From contig JAUIMD010000137.1 of the NCBI GenBank assembly GCA_030433225.1, positions 1 to 5,956 on the forward strand: a stretch of 5,956 nucleotides of DNA, in the 5' to 3' direction. This document shows, in pieces, positions 1 through 5,956 of the stretch. Numbering within the stretch: the stretch's first letter is position 1; every line of letters begins with the position of its first letter. The notes beneath the pieces were generated by a model. That model had not been told where the DNA came from, made no database searches, and saw only the letters and a program-made list of their open reading frames with translations. The translations under genes and the position numbers were made by a program. Source of the DNA: Bacteroidia bacterium (GTDB taxonomy: Bacteria > Bacteroidota > Bacteroidia > Bacteroidales > UBA5342).

Positions 1-528
1 AATTTAATGGGCGACCTTGAACAGTTATTGCTACGGGGAGGTGTAACGTATACCCCAAAAAACACCCGTGTAAAACTCACGCTTGGCTACGCAAACATTA
101 CCACCGGACAATATGGAGATGATAACACCACCACAGCCGAAAGCCGGATTTACCAGGAGGCGTTGATGCCGATGAAGGTCGGTGAACGCTTATACTTTAC
201 GCATCGTTTCCGGTACGAACAACGTTTTGTCGAAAACCAGGACTTTCGCACCCGGTACCGCTACAACCTATTTTTAAACATCCCTTTAAACCATACAGAT
301 TTAAGTAAAAATACGGTGTACCTTGCCCTGTACAACGAGCTGTTTATAAACGGCCAACGAAGCATTGGAAATGGAGTGGAAGTGGAATATTTCGACCGTA
401 ACCGCCTGTATGCAGCCTTGGGGTATGCCCTAAAAAACAACCTGCGGGTACAGGCCGGTATGATGAACCAAACCACCAACAATTGGCACAAAAACCAACT
501 GCAGGTAAGTTTACATCATCGTTTTTAA
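1..528 (+). CDS. DUF2490 family outer-membrane beta-barrel protein, 5' end missing
   Basis: The reading frame is open from the first base and ends in TAA after a C-terminal Phe (HHRF), as is usual for outer-membrane barrels. I recognise it as DUF2490 from DLEQLLLRGGV near the visible start, the basic-aromatic strand HRFRYEQRF, RTRYRYNLFLNIPLN, the LYNELFIN segment, FDRNRLYAALGY and the final GMMNQTT/LQVSLHHRF strands. Alternating polar and hydrophobic residues fit transmembrane beta strands. A Met lies at base 7, but no signal peptide follows it and the DLEQLLLR segment normally lies well inside the family. I therefore treat the gene as truncated by the window edge, with roughly 50-70 residues (signal peptide and first strands) missing. 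The family has no established biochemical role. It lies 88 bp upstream of the AraC gene, which has its own promoter candidate, so the two are probably not functionally tied. Confidence 0.85.
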   Translation, partial: NLMGDLEQLLLRGGVTYTPKNTRVKLTLGYANITTGQYGDDNTTTAESRIYQEALMPMKVGERLYFTHRFRYEQRFVENQDFRTRYRYNLFLNIPLNHTDLSKNTVYLALYNELFINGQRSIGNGVEVEYFDRNRLYAALGYALKNNLRVQAGMMNQTTNNWHKNQLQVSLHHRF

Positions 529-566
529 GGGGCAAACCTCGCAGCAAAAAAGCAGTTTCCATTACA

Positions 567-595
567 TTGCCTCACCACCTTTTTAGCTACTTTTG
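567..595 (+). promoter_or_regulatory. Candidate Bacteroidota-type promoter for the AraC gene
   Basis: TACTTTTG at 588-595 is a full match to the Bacteroidota -7 element TAnnTTTG. A TTG at 567-569 lies 18 nt upstream, which suits the -33 element. Transcription would then start near 600-602, leaving a leader of about 15 nt before the ATG at 617. The element is in the only intergenic gap of useful length in the window and points at the regulator gene. The match is by eye, and the start site is inferred. Confidence 0.6.
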
Positions 596-598
596 TAT

Positions 599-611
599 CT
601 GTTTTAAACAG
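599..611. promoter_or_regulatory. 13-nt inverted repeat at the predicted AraC transcription start
   Basis: CTGTTT-T-AAACAG is a perfect 6-bp inverted repeat around one central base. It begins 3 nt after the -7 element and ends 5 nt before the start codon, so it covers the predicted +1 region. That is where a repressor site would block transcription. Which protein binds, if any, is unknown. AraC proteins more often use direct repeats, so self-regulation is only one option. A repeat of this size turns up by chance at about 1 in 4,000 positions. Confidence 0.3.
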
Positions 612-616
612 GTGGC

Positions 617-1525
617 ATGAGTAAATTAACCAAACTTCCTGACCAGGGCGACCCCTCGGACGTGTTGCAATGGTTTCCTAAATACCAGATTCAACTGCTG
701 TGTTGCCGGTTCTGGTGGCTTAAAAACTGGGAATTTCGTGAGCTTTCCTACCCATACTGGCGTGTATATTACAACACAAAAAAGGGAGCGTTTTTAACCT
801 GTAACGGAAAGGAAATAGCCTTGCTCCCATCGCACATTTACATTATTGCACCCAACACTTCCTATTCAACACGTTTGTTCAATCATGTAATGCCCGACAA
901 CGGATTTGCCATGGATGGCGGCAGAATAGGCCAATCAGACCTGGATACAGATTCACTGACCTCCGATTTTGTGACCCATTTATTTATCCATTTTAACATG
1001 GGCATGCCGTACGATAATGTGGCGCCGGGGGTGTTTACCTTTGAGGTGAATGCTCCTTTGCAGCGTAACCTGAACATTATTATGGATCATTTGCAAAAAG
1101 ATGCCACGCATTTCACCTTTTACTCCATCCTGGCCATCCAATCATTAATAACCGAATTGTTAATTCAAATTGATGAAAAAAACTGGAGTACGCTTTCGCG
1201 CGATCACCGTATTTTAGAAGTACTCCATTTTACCGAGAACAACCTGGATGGAGACCTTAGCAATACCCAACTGGCCGAATGTTGCCACATGTCGACCAAC
1301 GCGTTCACCCGCATATTTACCGAGGAAGTAGGCCTTTCGCCGCAACGTTATGTTAAAAAGAAACGGGTTGATGCTGCCTGCGTATTGCTGCACCACACCA
1401 ACAATACCATTGATGAGGTTGCTCAGGCTACCGGGTTTGCTAATCGCTACCATTTCACCCGTATTTTCAGCAAAACAACAGGTCTTTCTCCGGCTAAATA
1501 CCGAAAGGAATTTGGAATAAAATAA
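617..1525 (+). CDS. AraC/XylS-family transcriptional regulator
   Basis: A 302-residue cytoplasmic DNA-binding regulator. The N-terminal half (about 20-135) is a cupin-like effector domain: the aromatic-rich PYWRVYYNTKKGAF stretch, a GKEIALLP turn, IIAPNTSYSTRL at 76-87, and HLFIHF at 121-126. Between the last two lies an acidic, Gly-rich stretch (88-118) longer than I would expect for this domain. The C-terminal 100 residues carry two helix-turn-helix motifs. The first is around 215-240 (LSNTQLAECCHMSTNAFTRI). The second starts at I265 (IDEVAQATGF, then YHFTRIFSKTTGLSPAKYR), the classic AraC signature. The start at 617 is the first Met in frame and follows the promoter candidate by a short leader; AGGTGG at 610-615 sits too close to act as a normal Shine-Dalgarno. 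The sugar transporter begins 35 bp downstream, so its likely effector is a sugar or a sugar-derived metabolite, and its likely target is this gene pair or genes elsewhere. The effector itself is not visible from the sequence. Confidence 0.93.
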   Translation: MSKLTKLPDQGDPSDVLQWFPKYQIQLLCCRFWWLKNWEFRELSYPYWRVYYNTKKGAFLTCNGKEIALLPSHIYIIAPNTSYSTRLFNHVMPDNGFAMDGGRIGQSDLDTDSLTSDFVTHLFIHFNMGMPYDNVAPGVFTFEVNAPLQRNLNIIMDHLQKDATHFTFYSILAIQSLITELLIQIDEKNWSTLSRDHRILEVLHFTENNLDGDLSNTQLAECCHMSTNAFTRIFTEEVGLSPQRYVKKKRVDAACVLLHHTNNTIDEVAQATGFANRYHFTRIFSKTTGLSPAKYRKEFGIK

Positions 1526-1534
1526 GTATACTTA
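1523..1534. promoter_or_regulatory. 12-bp perfect palindrome between regulator and transporter genes
   Basis: TAAGTATACTTA reads the same on both strands. Its first three bases are the stop codon of the AraC gene, and it lies 26 bp before the transporter ATG. I see no TAnnTTTG element in this gap, so a separate transporter promoter is not supported. The palindrome could be an operator or just chance; it is too short and AT-rich to be a convincing terminator hairpin and no T-run follows. Confidence 0.22.
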
Positions 1535-1560
1535 ACGGCACAAAAAATCAAACCCATCGC

Positions 1561-2829
1561 ATGGCAAAAACGAACGGTACCAAAAGCTCCTTTCTCCCCA
1601 TTCTCATTATTGGCGGCTTATTTTTTATTTTCGGGTTCATCACATGGTTAAATGGAATTTTAATTCCTTACCTGAAAATTGCCTGCGAACTAACGGATTT
1701 TCAAGCCTTGTTTGTAGCCTTTGTTTTTTACATTTCCTATACGCTAATGGCATTACCTTCGGCCTGGTTACTGAACAAAACGGGCTTTAAAAAGGGGATG
1801 ATGTACGGCCTTTGGATAATGGCCCTGGGCACGGCCATTTTTGTACCTGCGGCCATAGTACGCACATACGGCGTTTTTTTGGCGGGTTTGTTTGTGGTGG
1901 GCACCGGGCTAGCGGTGTTGCAAACTGCCGCCAATCCGTATATCACCATTTTGGGGCCGGAAGAAAGTGCTGCGCGACGAATAAGCATTTTAGGCATTTG
2001 CAACAAGGCCGCAGGAGCGTTAGCACCTTTGGTTTTGGCCTATTTCATATTGCACGATGGCGATGCCCTGATAGCCAACCTCGCCCACATGGATGAAACC
2101 ACCCGAACCCTCACCCTAGACGAGCTGGCACGCAGGGTAATTAATCCGTATCTGGTAATGACAGTAGCTTTGTTTTTATTGGGCATAGGCATCAATCTTT
2201 CTCCGCTTCCGGTAGTGAAAGAAGAAAAAAGCGCTGAACAGGCTAAGAACGAAACCTCCGAAAAAACACACATCCTGCAATTTCCACATTTGGTTTTGGG
2301 GGCTCTTGCTTTGTTTTTTTACGTTGGTGCCGAAGTTATTGCCGGCGACACCATTATCCGCTACGGCCTGTCATTGGGCATTGAAATGGATACGGCTAAA
2401 AAGTTCACTTCCTACACCTTAGTTTTTATGGTGGTAGGTTACATTGTTGGAATTCTCCTCATTCCCAAATACATCCATCAACAAAAAGCCCTGCTGTATT
2501 CCGGGATTTCGGGTGTGGTTTTTTCCATCGGCATTCTCATTAGTGGAGGCATTACGTCGGTTATTTTTGTAGCATTACTGGGGCTTGCCAACGCGTTGGT
2601 TTGGCCTGCCATATGGCCGTTGGCCGTTAGGGGCTTAGGTAAATTTATAAGCACAGGGTCTGCGTTGTTAATCATGGCCATTTCCGGTGGAGCCATTTTA
2701 CCTTTGGTATGGGGAAAACTATCAGATGTATACGATGCGCAGGCCGCTTTTGTGGTACTTATTCCTTTGTATGGATTTATCATGTATTATGCCATAAAGG
2801 GGCATAAAATTGAGAACTGGAAGAAATAG
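1561..2829 (+). CDS. gluP: FHS-family sugar MFS transporter, glucose/galactose (GluP) type
   Basis: A 422-residue inner-membrane protein with 12 predicted membrane segments, six on each side of a charged cytoplasmic loop (about 218-240, rich in Lys/Glu). It imports a sugar by ion-coupled symport. Family marks: GFITWLNGILIPYLK in TM1, LTDFQALFVAFVFYISY into TM2, the loop 2-3 motif NKTGFKKG, and LQTAANPYITILGPEESA after TM4. The TM5 region has RISILGICNKAAGALAP, and TM7 has VGAEVIAGDTI with acidic E258 and D263. E. coli FucP has Asp (D46) and Glu (E135) as key acids. The matching positions here are G32 and Q121, as in the GluP glucose/galactose branch, so this is not a fucose permease. The substrate is inferred: glucose or galactose are most likely, but related FHS proteins carry other hexoses or N-acetylglucosamine. 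A long loop between TM5 and TM6 (about 168-195) appears intact. Probably co-transcribed with the AraC gene; no Shine-Dalgarno, only an A-rich leader. Confidence 0.88.
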   Translation: MAKTNGTKSSFLPILIIGGLFFIFGFITWLNGILIPYLKIACELTDFQALFVAFVFYISYTLMALPSAWLLNKTGFKKGMMYGLWIMALGTAIFVPAAIVRTYGVFLAGLFVVGTGLAVLQTAANPYITILGPEESAARRISILGICNKAAGALAPLVLAYFILHDGDALIANLAHMDETTRTLTLDELARRVINPYLVMTVALFLLGIGINLSPLPVVKEEKSAEQAKNETSEKTHILQFPHLVLGALALFFYVGAEVIAGDTIIRYGLSLGIEMDTAKKFTSYTLVFMVVGYIVGILLIPKYIHQQKALLYSGISGVVFSIGILISGGITSVIFVALLGLANALVWPAIWPLAVRGLGKFISTGSALLIMAISGGAILPLVWGKLSDVYDAQAAFVVLIPLYGFIMYYAIKGHKIENWKK

Positions 2830-2831
2830 CA

Positions 2832-5222
2832 TCAGAACGGATACCCAACGGCTAATGACAAAATAAAATCTCCGAAAAAAGAGCTGTTGTTAAAAATCCA
2901 CCGTCCGCCTTCCACGTCATACGGTTTGCGTACCGGTACTGCCGCATCCAGCCGAATAATAAAATAGGTGATGTCGGCCCGAATACCAAAACCGCTACCA
3001 ATGGCCACATCGTTTAAAAACGAATTCCACCCGAATTTACCGCCCGGCCGAGTGGGATCATCGTTTATCAACCACACGTTACCTGCATCGGTAAATACGG
3101 CTCCATTCAGTCGGTAGGTGATGGGGAAGCGGTATTCCAGGTTGGCCATCAATTTAATCTCCCCGGACTGATCCAGAAAATACGTATCGGAAACATCCGC
3201 AGACCGGTAACTTCCGGGACCAATGGTGCGGGCATAAAAGGCACGAATATCCTGACTTCCACCCGCAAAGAATTGTTTTACATAGGGCAATACCGAAGCA
3301 TTTCCGTAGGGCACCCCCACCCCTGCCAAAAGCCTTGCAGCCAGCTGTTTGTTTTTACTAAAGCTGTGGTAGTAGCGAAAATCGTTGGTAAGTTTGGCAT
3401 ACTGCGCAAAAGGTACCCCCCATATTTTAGAGGGTTCTGAGCTATCCGGTTCTTTTTCGCCAAGCATCGTATAAAGCGCATTGAGGGTGTTCCCTGCCAC
3501 ATCCACCAGGCCATTGTAATACACCTGATGGGCATTGTATTTTCCGGCATTATTGGTGTATGTATAGCTAAAGGTGGACCCCAGAATAAACTGCTCGGCA
3601 AAACTCTGTGCCACCTGCGGATACTGCAACAAAAAGTCTTCAAATTCTTCGGATGTTTCGGTAAGGTGCAAGTAGTCTATGGCCAATGGCTCCAGCTTGT
3701 ATTCCCTTTTTGGCGTAGTCTTCCACAGGTAATCGTACTTAATTTGCGACAGGTTCATAGAGTAATACCGCACCCGCTTTTGCGTACGATACCCCAGGCT
3801 AAAACTGGTTTTTGGCACGTATCGAGGCGATTCATTGTGCACTTTAAAAGGCAGCAAAAACCGCGGGAAAGTTAGTTTTAGCTGAGAACCAATTTCGTAG
3901 GAATTGAATCCCAGCTGGTACTCCTGCCGCTTGGCGCTTTTCTGCCATTCAAAGCCTCCATCCAACTGCAACACCAGTTTTTCGCCTCCCCTGAAAATGT
4001 TGTTGTGCCCGATGGACGCAATGGCGGCGGGCCCCATAAAATCGTTGCTTTTGGTGGCAAAGTTAACCTCAAGTTTTGTGGTTATGGGCTTTAATGGCGT
4101 TAACCTCAGGTTGGCCACCAGGGCATTGCTGGAGCTGTCGACCTGACTATACGAAAGCTCTACCGACCGAAACGTACCCATTCCCTGTAAATACCTCAAC
4201 GTATTTAAATGATCGGTGAGGTTGTAAAGGCTATCAGGGCTTAACGATACACCGGCCACCACACGTTTGGGTACATACGGGCTTCCGAAACTGGTATAAT
4301 GAATGCCCTTTACCCGGGTGGATTCCGTCGTTTGTTGCTTCCCCTCTGCCGGGTTTACGGGCGCCACCTGCACCTGAATGTCTTTAAGAAAATAGGGTGT
4401 AAAGGCCCGTTCCGGTGCATTGTCTTTAAGCACCAGGGCTAAATCCACCTGCTTGTTGCCTACAGTGGTATCGGCATGAAACAATAACAGGTTGGAATTA
4501 AAATAGTAATACCCTTTGTTTTTAAGTACACCCGCCAAACGCTCGCGCTCCTGCGACAAAACATCCACCCAATAATCGTCACCCTGCTGGATAAAACTAC
4601 CGGCTAATGCCCCATTAATCAGGGTATCCATAGGCGTGTGTTTAGGAATGTATGTGAGTGTGTTAAACGTATAAGCCGATTTAAAATTAACCGTGTAGCG
4701 GGCGCTAACTTTTTTTTGATTTTTGCCGTGGTAGTTCAAATCGTAGCTTACATTGCTGTCAAAATGCCCCATATCAGTCAGGCGTTGTTCCATCACTTTG
4801 ATGCGAAAATCCGGGTCGGCATCTTTAAGCAGCACCGGTGGCCGCCCCAGTTTTTCACGCACATAATGCACCAGCCCGCTGTCTTTATCGTTGTTCCAGT
4901 AATTGTATATAGTGAGTTCTGTACGGGGTAGTATAATGGATGCACTATTGGTTTTTACGTTTCCGGCCGAATACATTTCGTACATTTTCAAAGGCTTTAA
5001 TCTTACCTTATCCAGCCCTTTTGCGCGGTACCAGGTGTAGGTGTATAAGGTTTCATCTTCGGCCAGAAAACGCGTATTGGAGCACTCTGCAAAAACCAAA
5101 AGCAATAAAACAGGCACTCCCCACCGGGTAATAAACCTAAGGCTTACCCCTAGTGAAAAAAAGAACTGCAAAGCCCGTTTCTCACAATTTTTTTTAGTTA
5201 ACCCTGTTAGCCTACTTTTCAT
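2832..5222 (-). CDS. tamL: TamL, Omp85/TamA-family outer-membrane assembly protein
   Basis: A 796-residue member of the BamA/TamA (bacterial surface antigen) family, in the form typical of Bacteroidota, where it pairs with TamB to help place proteins or lipids in the outer membrane. The N-terminus has a long basic stretch, a hydrophobic core (about 34-45) and Cys47 followed by SNTRFLAEDETLYT, a typical TamL start of the mature chain. Three POTRA-like units follow, around 140-195 (MEQRLTDMGHFDSNV), 218-285 (RERLAGVLKNKGYYYFNSN) and 328-385 (LNTLRYLQGMGTFRSVEL). A 16-strand-type barrel runs from about 385 to the final Phe of VGYPF. The loop-6 signature GGSQDIRAF has I659-F662 in place of the proteobacterial VRGF. 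FTDAGNVW (710-717) and GSGFGIRADITYFIIRLD near the end are standard. The ATG lies inside the tamB 3' end (11-bp overlap), so translation is probably coupled. Cys47 is preceded by V-F-A-E, a poor lipobox. The only early alternative start is TTG at residue 18. Confidence 0.92.
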   Translation of the reverse strand: MKSRLTGLTKKNCEKRALQFFFSLGVSLRFITRWGVPVLLLLVFAECSNTRFLAEDETLYTYTWYRAKGLDKVRLKPLKMYEMYSAGNVKTNSASIILPRTELTIYNYWNNDKDSGLVHYVREKLGRPPVLLKDADPDFRIKVMEQRLTDMGHFDSNVSYDLNYHGKNQKKVSARYTVNFKSAYTFNTLTYIPKHTPMDTLINGALAGSFIQQGDDYWVDVLSQERERLAGVLKNKGYYYFNSNLLLFHADTTVGNKQVDLALVLKDNAPERAFTPYFLKDIQVQVAPVNPAEGKQQTTESTRVKGIHYTSFGSPYVPKRVVAGVSLSPDSLYNLTDHLNTLRYLQGMGTFRSVELSYSQVDSSSNALVANLRLTPLKPITTKLEVNFATKSNDFMGPAAIASIGHNNIFRGGEKLVLQLDGGFEWQKSAKRQEYQLGFNSYEIGSQLKLTFPRFLLPFKVHNESPRYVPKTSFSLGYRTQKRVRYYSMNLSQIKYDYLWKTTPKREYKLEPLAIDYLHLTETSEEFEDFLLQYPQVAQSFAEQFILGSTFSYTYTNNAGKYNAHQVYYNGLVDVAGNTLNALYTMLGEKEPDSSEPSKIWGVPFAQYAKLTNDFRYYHSFSKNKQLAARLLAGVGVPYGNASVLPYVKQFFAGGSQDIRAFYARTIGPGSYRSADVSDTYFLDQSGEIKLMANLEYRFPITYRLNGAVFTDAGNVWLINDDPTRPGGKFGWNSFLNDVAIGSGFGIRADITYFIIRLDAAVPVRKPYDVEGGRWIFNNSSFFGDFILSLAVGYPF

Positions 5223-5956
5223 TTTTTAAGCGTTGATCACGGTAAGCTTTTGCCCGTTTATTGTCTTCGTTTACAAAAATATCTTTTATGGAATAAAAAC
5301 TGTTGGTAAGCCTGAAGCCACCACCGGTTTCTATTACCTGGCCTTCCAACAGCCCTTCGTACTGATCTTTTCTGAAAAACACTGCCCGAAGGTTCCCTTC
5401 TTTGTTTAGCTTAAATTCTACCTCCAACTGGTTTTGCACAAAGGTGCTGTTTGTGTTTTCAAAGTCACCGTTATCCATCATTTCGAGCCGCCCTTTATAA
5501 TTTACACGGGCCCGCTCATTAAAAAAGCTTTTTCCCACTTCATAATAATAATTTCGGCGGAAAACCTGTCCCCCATCCTCGCCATAATCCTCAAAGCTCT
5601 GCACATCAAAATGCAGGTCAACAAACTTGATATTGTCCGACACCAGGCTGTTTAATCCATCGGCATAAATTTTGTCGATTTGTGCCTGTGCCGTTGTGGT
5701 GGCACCGGCTCCCGCCCCTTGCAGGCTCAACACAAAAGTGCCCCGTACCAACAGGTTCAGTGCATTTACGTTCCGTTCTTTTTCAGACAATTGTGCCAGT
5801 GTTGATGAAACAATGGCATCGCCCGTTTCAGTAGAAATGTCGAAACGCAGCTTGAGGTTATTCAACTCTCCTTCCATGTACAACAGCACCTTAAAGGTCA
5901 TTACCTTTTTGTATTCGGACATTAACCCCTCGGTGGAAGCCCTTATTTTGGACGAT
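5212..5956 (-). CDS. tamB: TamB, translocation/assembly module C-terminal part (DUF490)
   Basis: The frame stays open from the window's right edge, through the Met at 5920-5922, to a TAG at 5212-5214, so that Met is internal and 247 C-terminal residues are visible. TamB is a very long, AsmA-like, inner-membrane-anchored protein whose beta-rich body spans the periplasm and whose C-terminal DUF490 domain contacts the outer-membrane partner. The visible part is that domain: KVMTFKVLLYMEGELNNLKL, then NALNLLVRGTFVL, an Ala/Gly/Thr-rich linker, and IDKIYADGLNSLVSDNIKFVDLHFDVQSFEDY written in two steps as IDKIYADGLNSLV and VDLHFDVQSFEDY. The closing segment is YEGLLEGQVIETGGGFRLTN, with FYSIKDIF just before a charged tail. 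It overlaps tamL by 11 bp on the same strand. In E. coli the order is tamA then tamB; here tamB is upstream. The missing N-terminal portion would be expected to be over 1,000 residues. Confidence 0.9.
   Translation of the reverse strand, partial: SSKIRASTEGLMSEYKKVMTFKVLLYMEGELNNLKLRFDISTETGDAIVSSTLAQLSEKERNVNALNLLVRGTFVLSLQGAGAGATTTAQAQIDKIYADGLNSLVSDNIKFVDLHFDVQSFEDYGEDGGQVFRRNYYYEVGKSFFNERARVNYKGRLEMMDNGDFENTNSTFVQNQLEVEFKLNKEGNLRAVFFRKDQYEGLLEGQVIETGGGFRLTNSFYSIKDIFVNEDNKRAKAYRDQRLKNEK

Noticed and set aside
344..562. A 72-codon minus-strand frame spanning the DUF2490 end and the gap.
   Set aside because: It is mostly antisense to the DUF2490 barrel strands and has no independent support.
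610..615. AGGTGG just before the AraC ATG as a Shine-Dalgarno.
   Set aside because: It ends one base before the ATG, too close for normal pairing, and Bacteroidota rarely rely on Shine-Dalgarno sites.
1737..2783. Several 77-101-codon frames on both strands within the transporter gene.
   Set aside because: The membrane protein frame explains this stretch fully; the others are compositional shadows with no family match.
2787..2807. Inverted repeat TTATGCC / GGCATAA with a 7-nt loop near the end of the transporter gene, considered as a terminator for either strand.
   Set aside because: The stem is short and AT-rich and no T-run follows on either strand; it lies in coding sequence and fits chance.
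3278..3875. Open frames of 115-121 codons inside tamL, one on each strand.
   Set aside because: They lie wholly within a well-supported Omp85-family gene in other frames and show no recognisable domain, signal peptide or promoter.
1..5956. The chance that the window holds a new defence, mobile or biosynthetic system.
   Set aside because: All five genes fall in known families with normal domain content, and no mobile-element, toxin, nuclease or repeat-array signature is visible.

Overview
The window reads as ordinary chromosomal DNA from a member of the Bacteroidota. The evidence is a TamL-type (Bacteroidota) TamA homologue next to tamB, a DUF2490 outer-membrane protein, start codons with A-rich leaders and no convincing Shine-Dalgarno, and a promoter match to the Bacteroidota pattern (TTG, 18 nt, TAnnTTTG). 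A family or genus cannot be fixed from this sequence. Base and codon use look even throughout, and I see no transposase, integrase, tRNA, rRNA, CRISPR array or long repeat.

Layout, left to right: (1) 1-528, plus strand, the C-terminal three quarters or so of a DUF2490 beta-barrel protein cut by the window edge. (2) 529-616, an 88-bp gap holding a good promoter candidate and a 13-nt inverted repeat, both directed at the next gene. (3) 617-1525, plus, an AraC-family regulator. (4) 1561-2829, plus, a 12-TM sugar transporter of the FHS branch of the major facilitator superfamily, GluP (glucose/galactose) type. The 35-bp gap between genes 3 and 4 holds no clear promoter, so they probably form a two-gene unit in which the regulator responds to, or controls uptake of, a sugar. 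(5) 2832-5222, minus, TamL, an Omp85-family outer-membrane assembly protein. (6) 5212-5956, minus, the C-terminal part of TamB, which runs off the right edge. tamB and tamL overlap by 11 bp in the order tamB then tamL and are almost certainly one operon.

The two transcription units converge with only 2 bp between the stop codons of the transporter and tamL, so there is no room for an intergenic terminator. TamB (periplasm-spanning) and TamL (outer membrane) are expected to act together in building the outer membrane. The AraC/transporter pair is a separate sugar-uptake function. I found no new multi-gene system here. The items most worth a second look are the non-canonical lipobox of TamL, the loss of the FucP proton-coupling acids in the transporter (which is what places it in the GluP group), two perfect or near-perfect palindromes beside the regulator gene, and a run of eight A near the tamL start.
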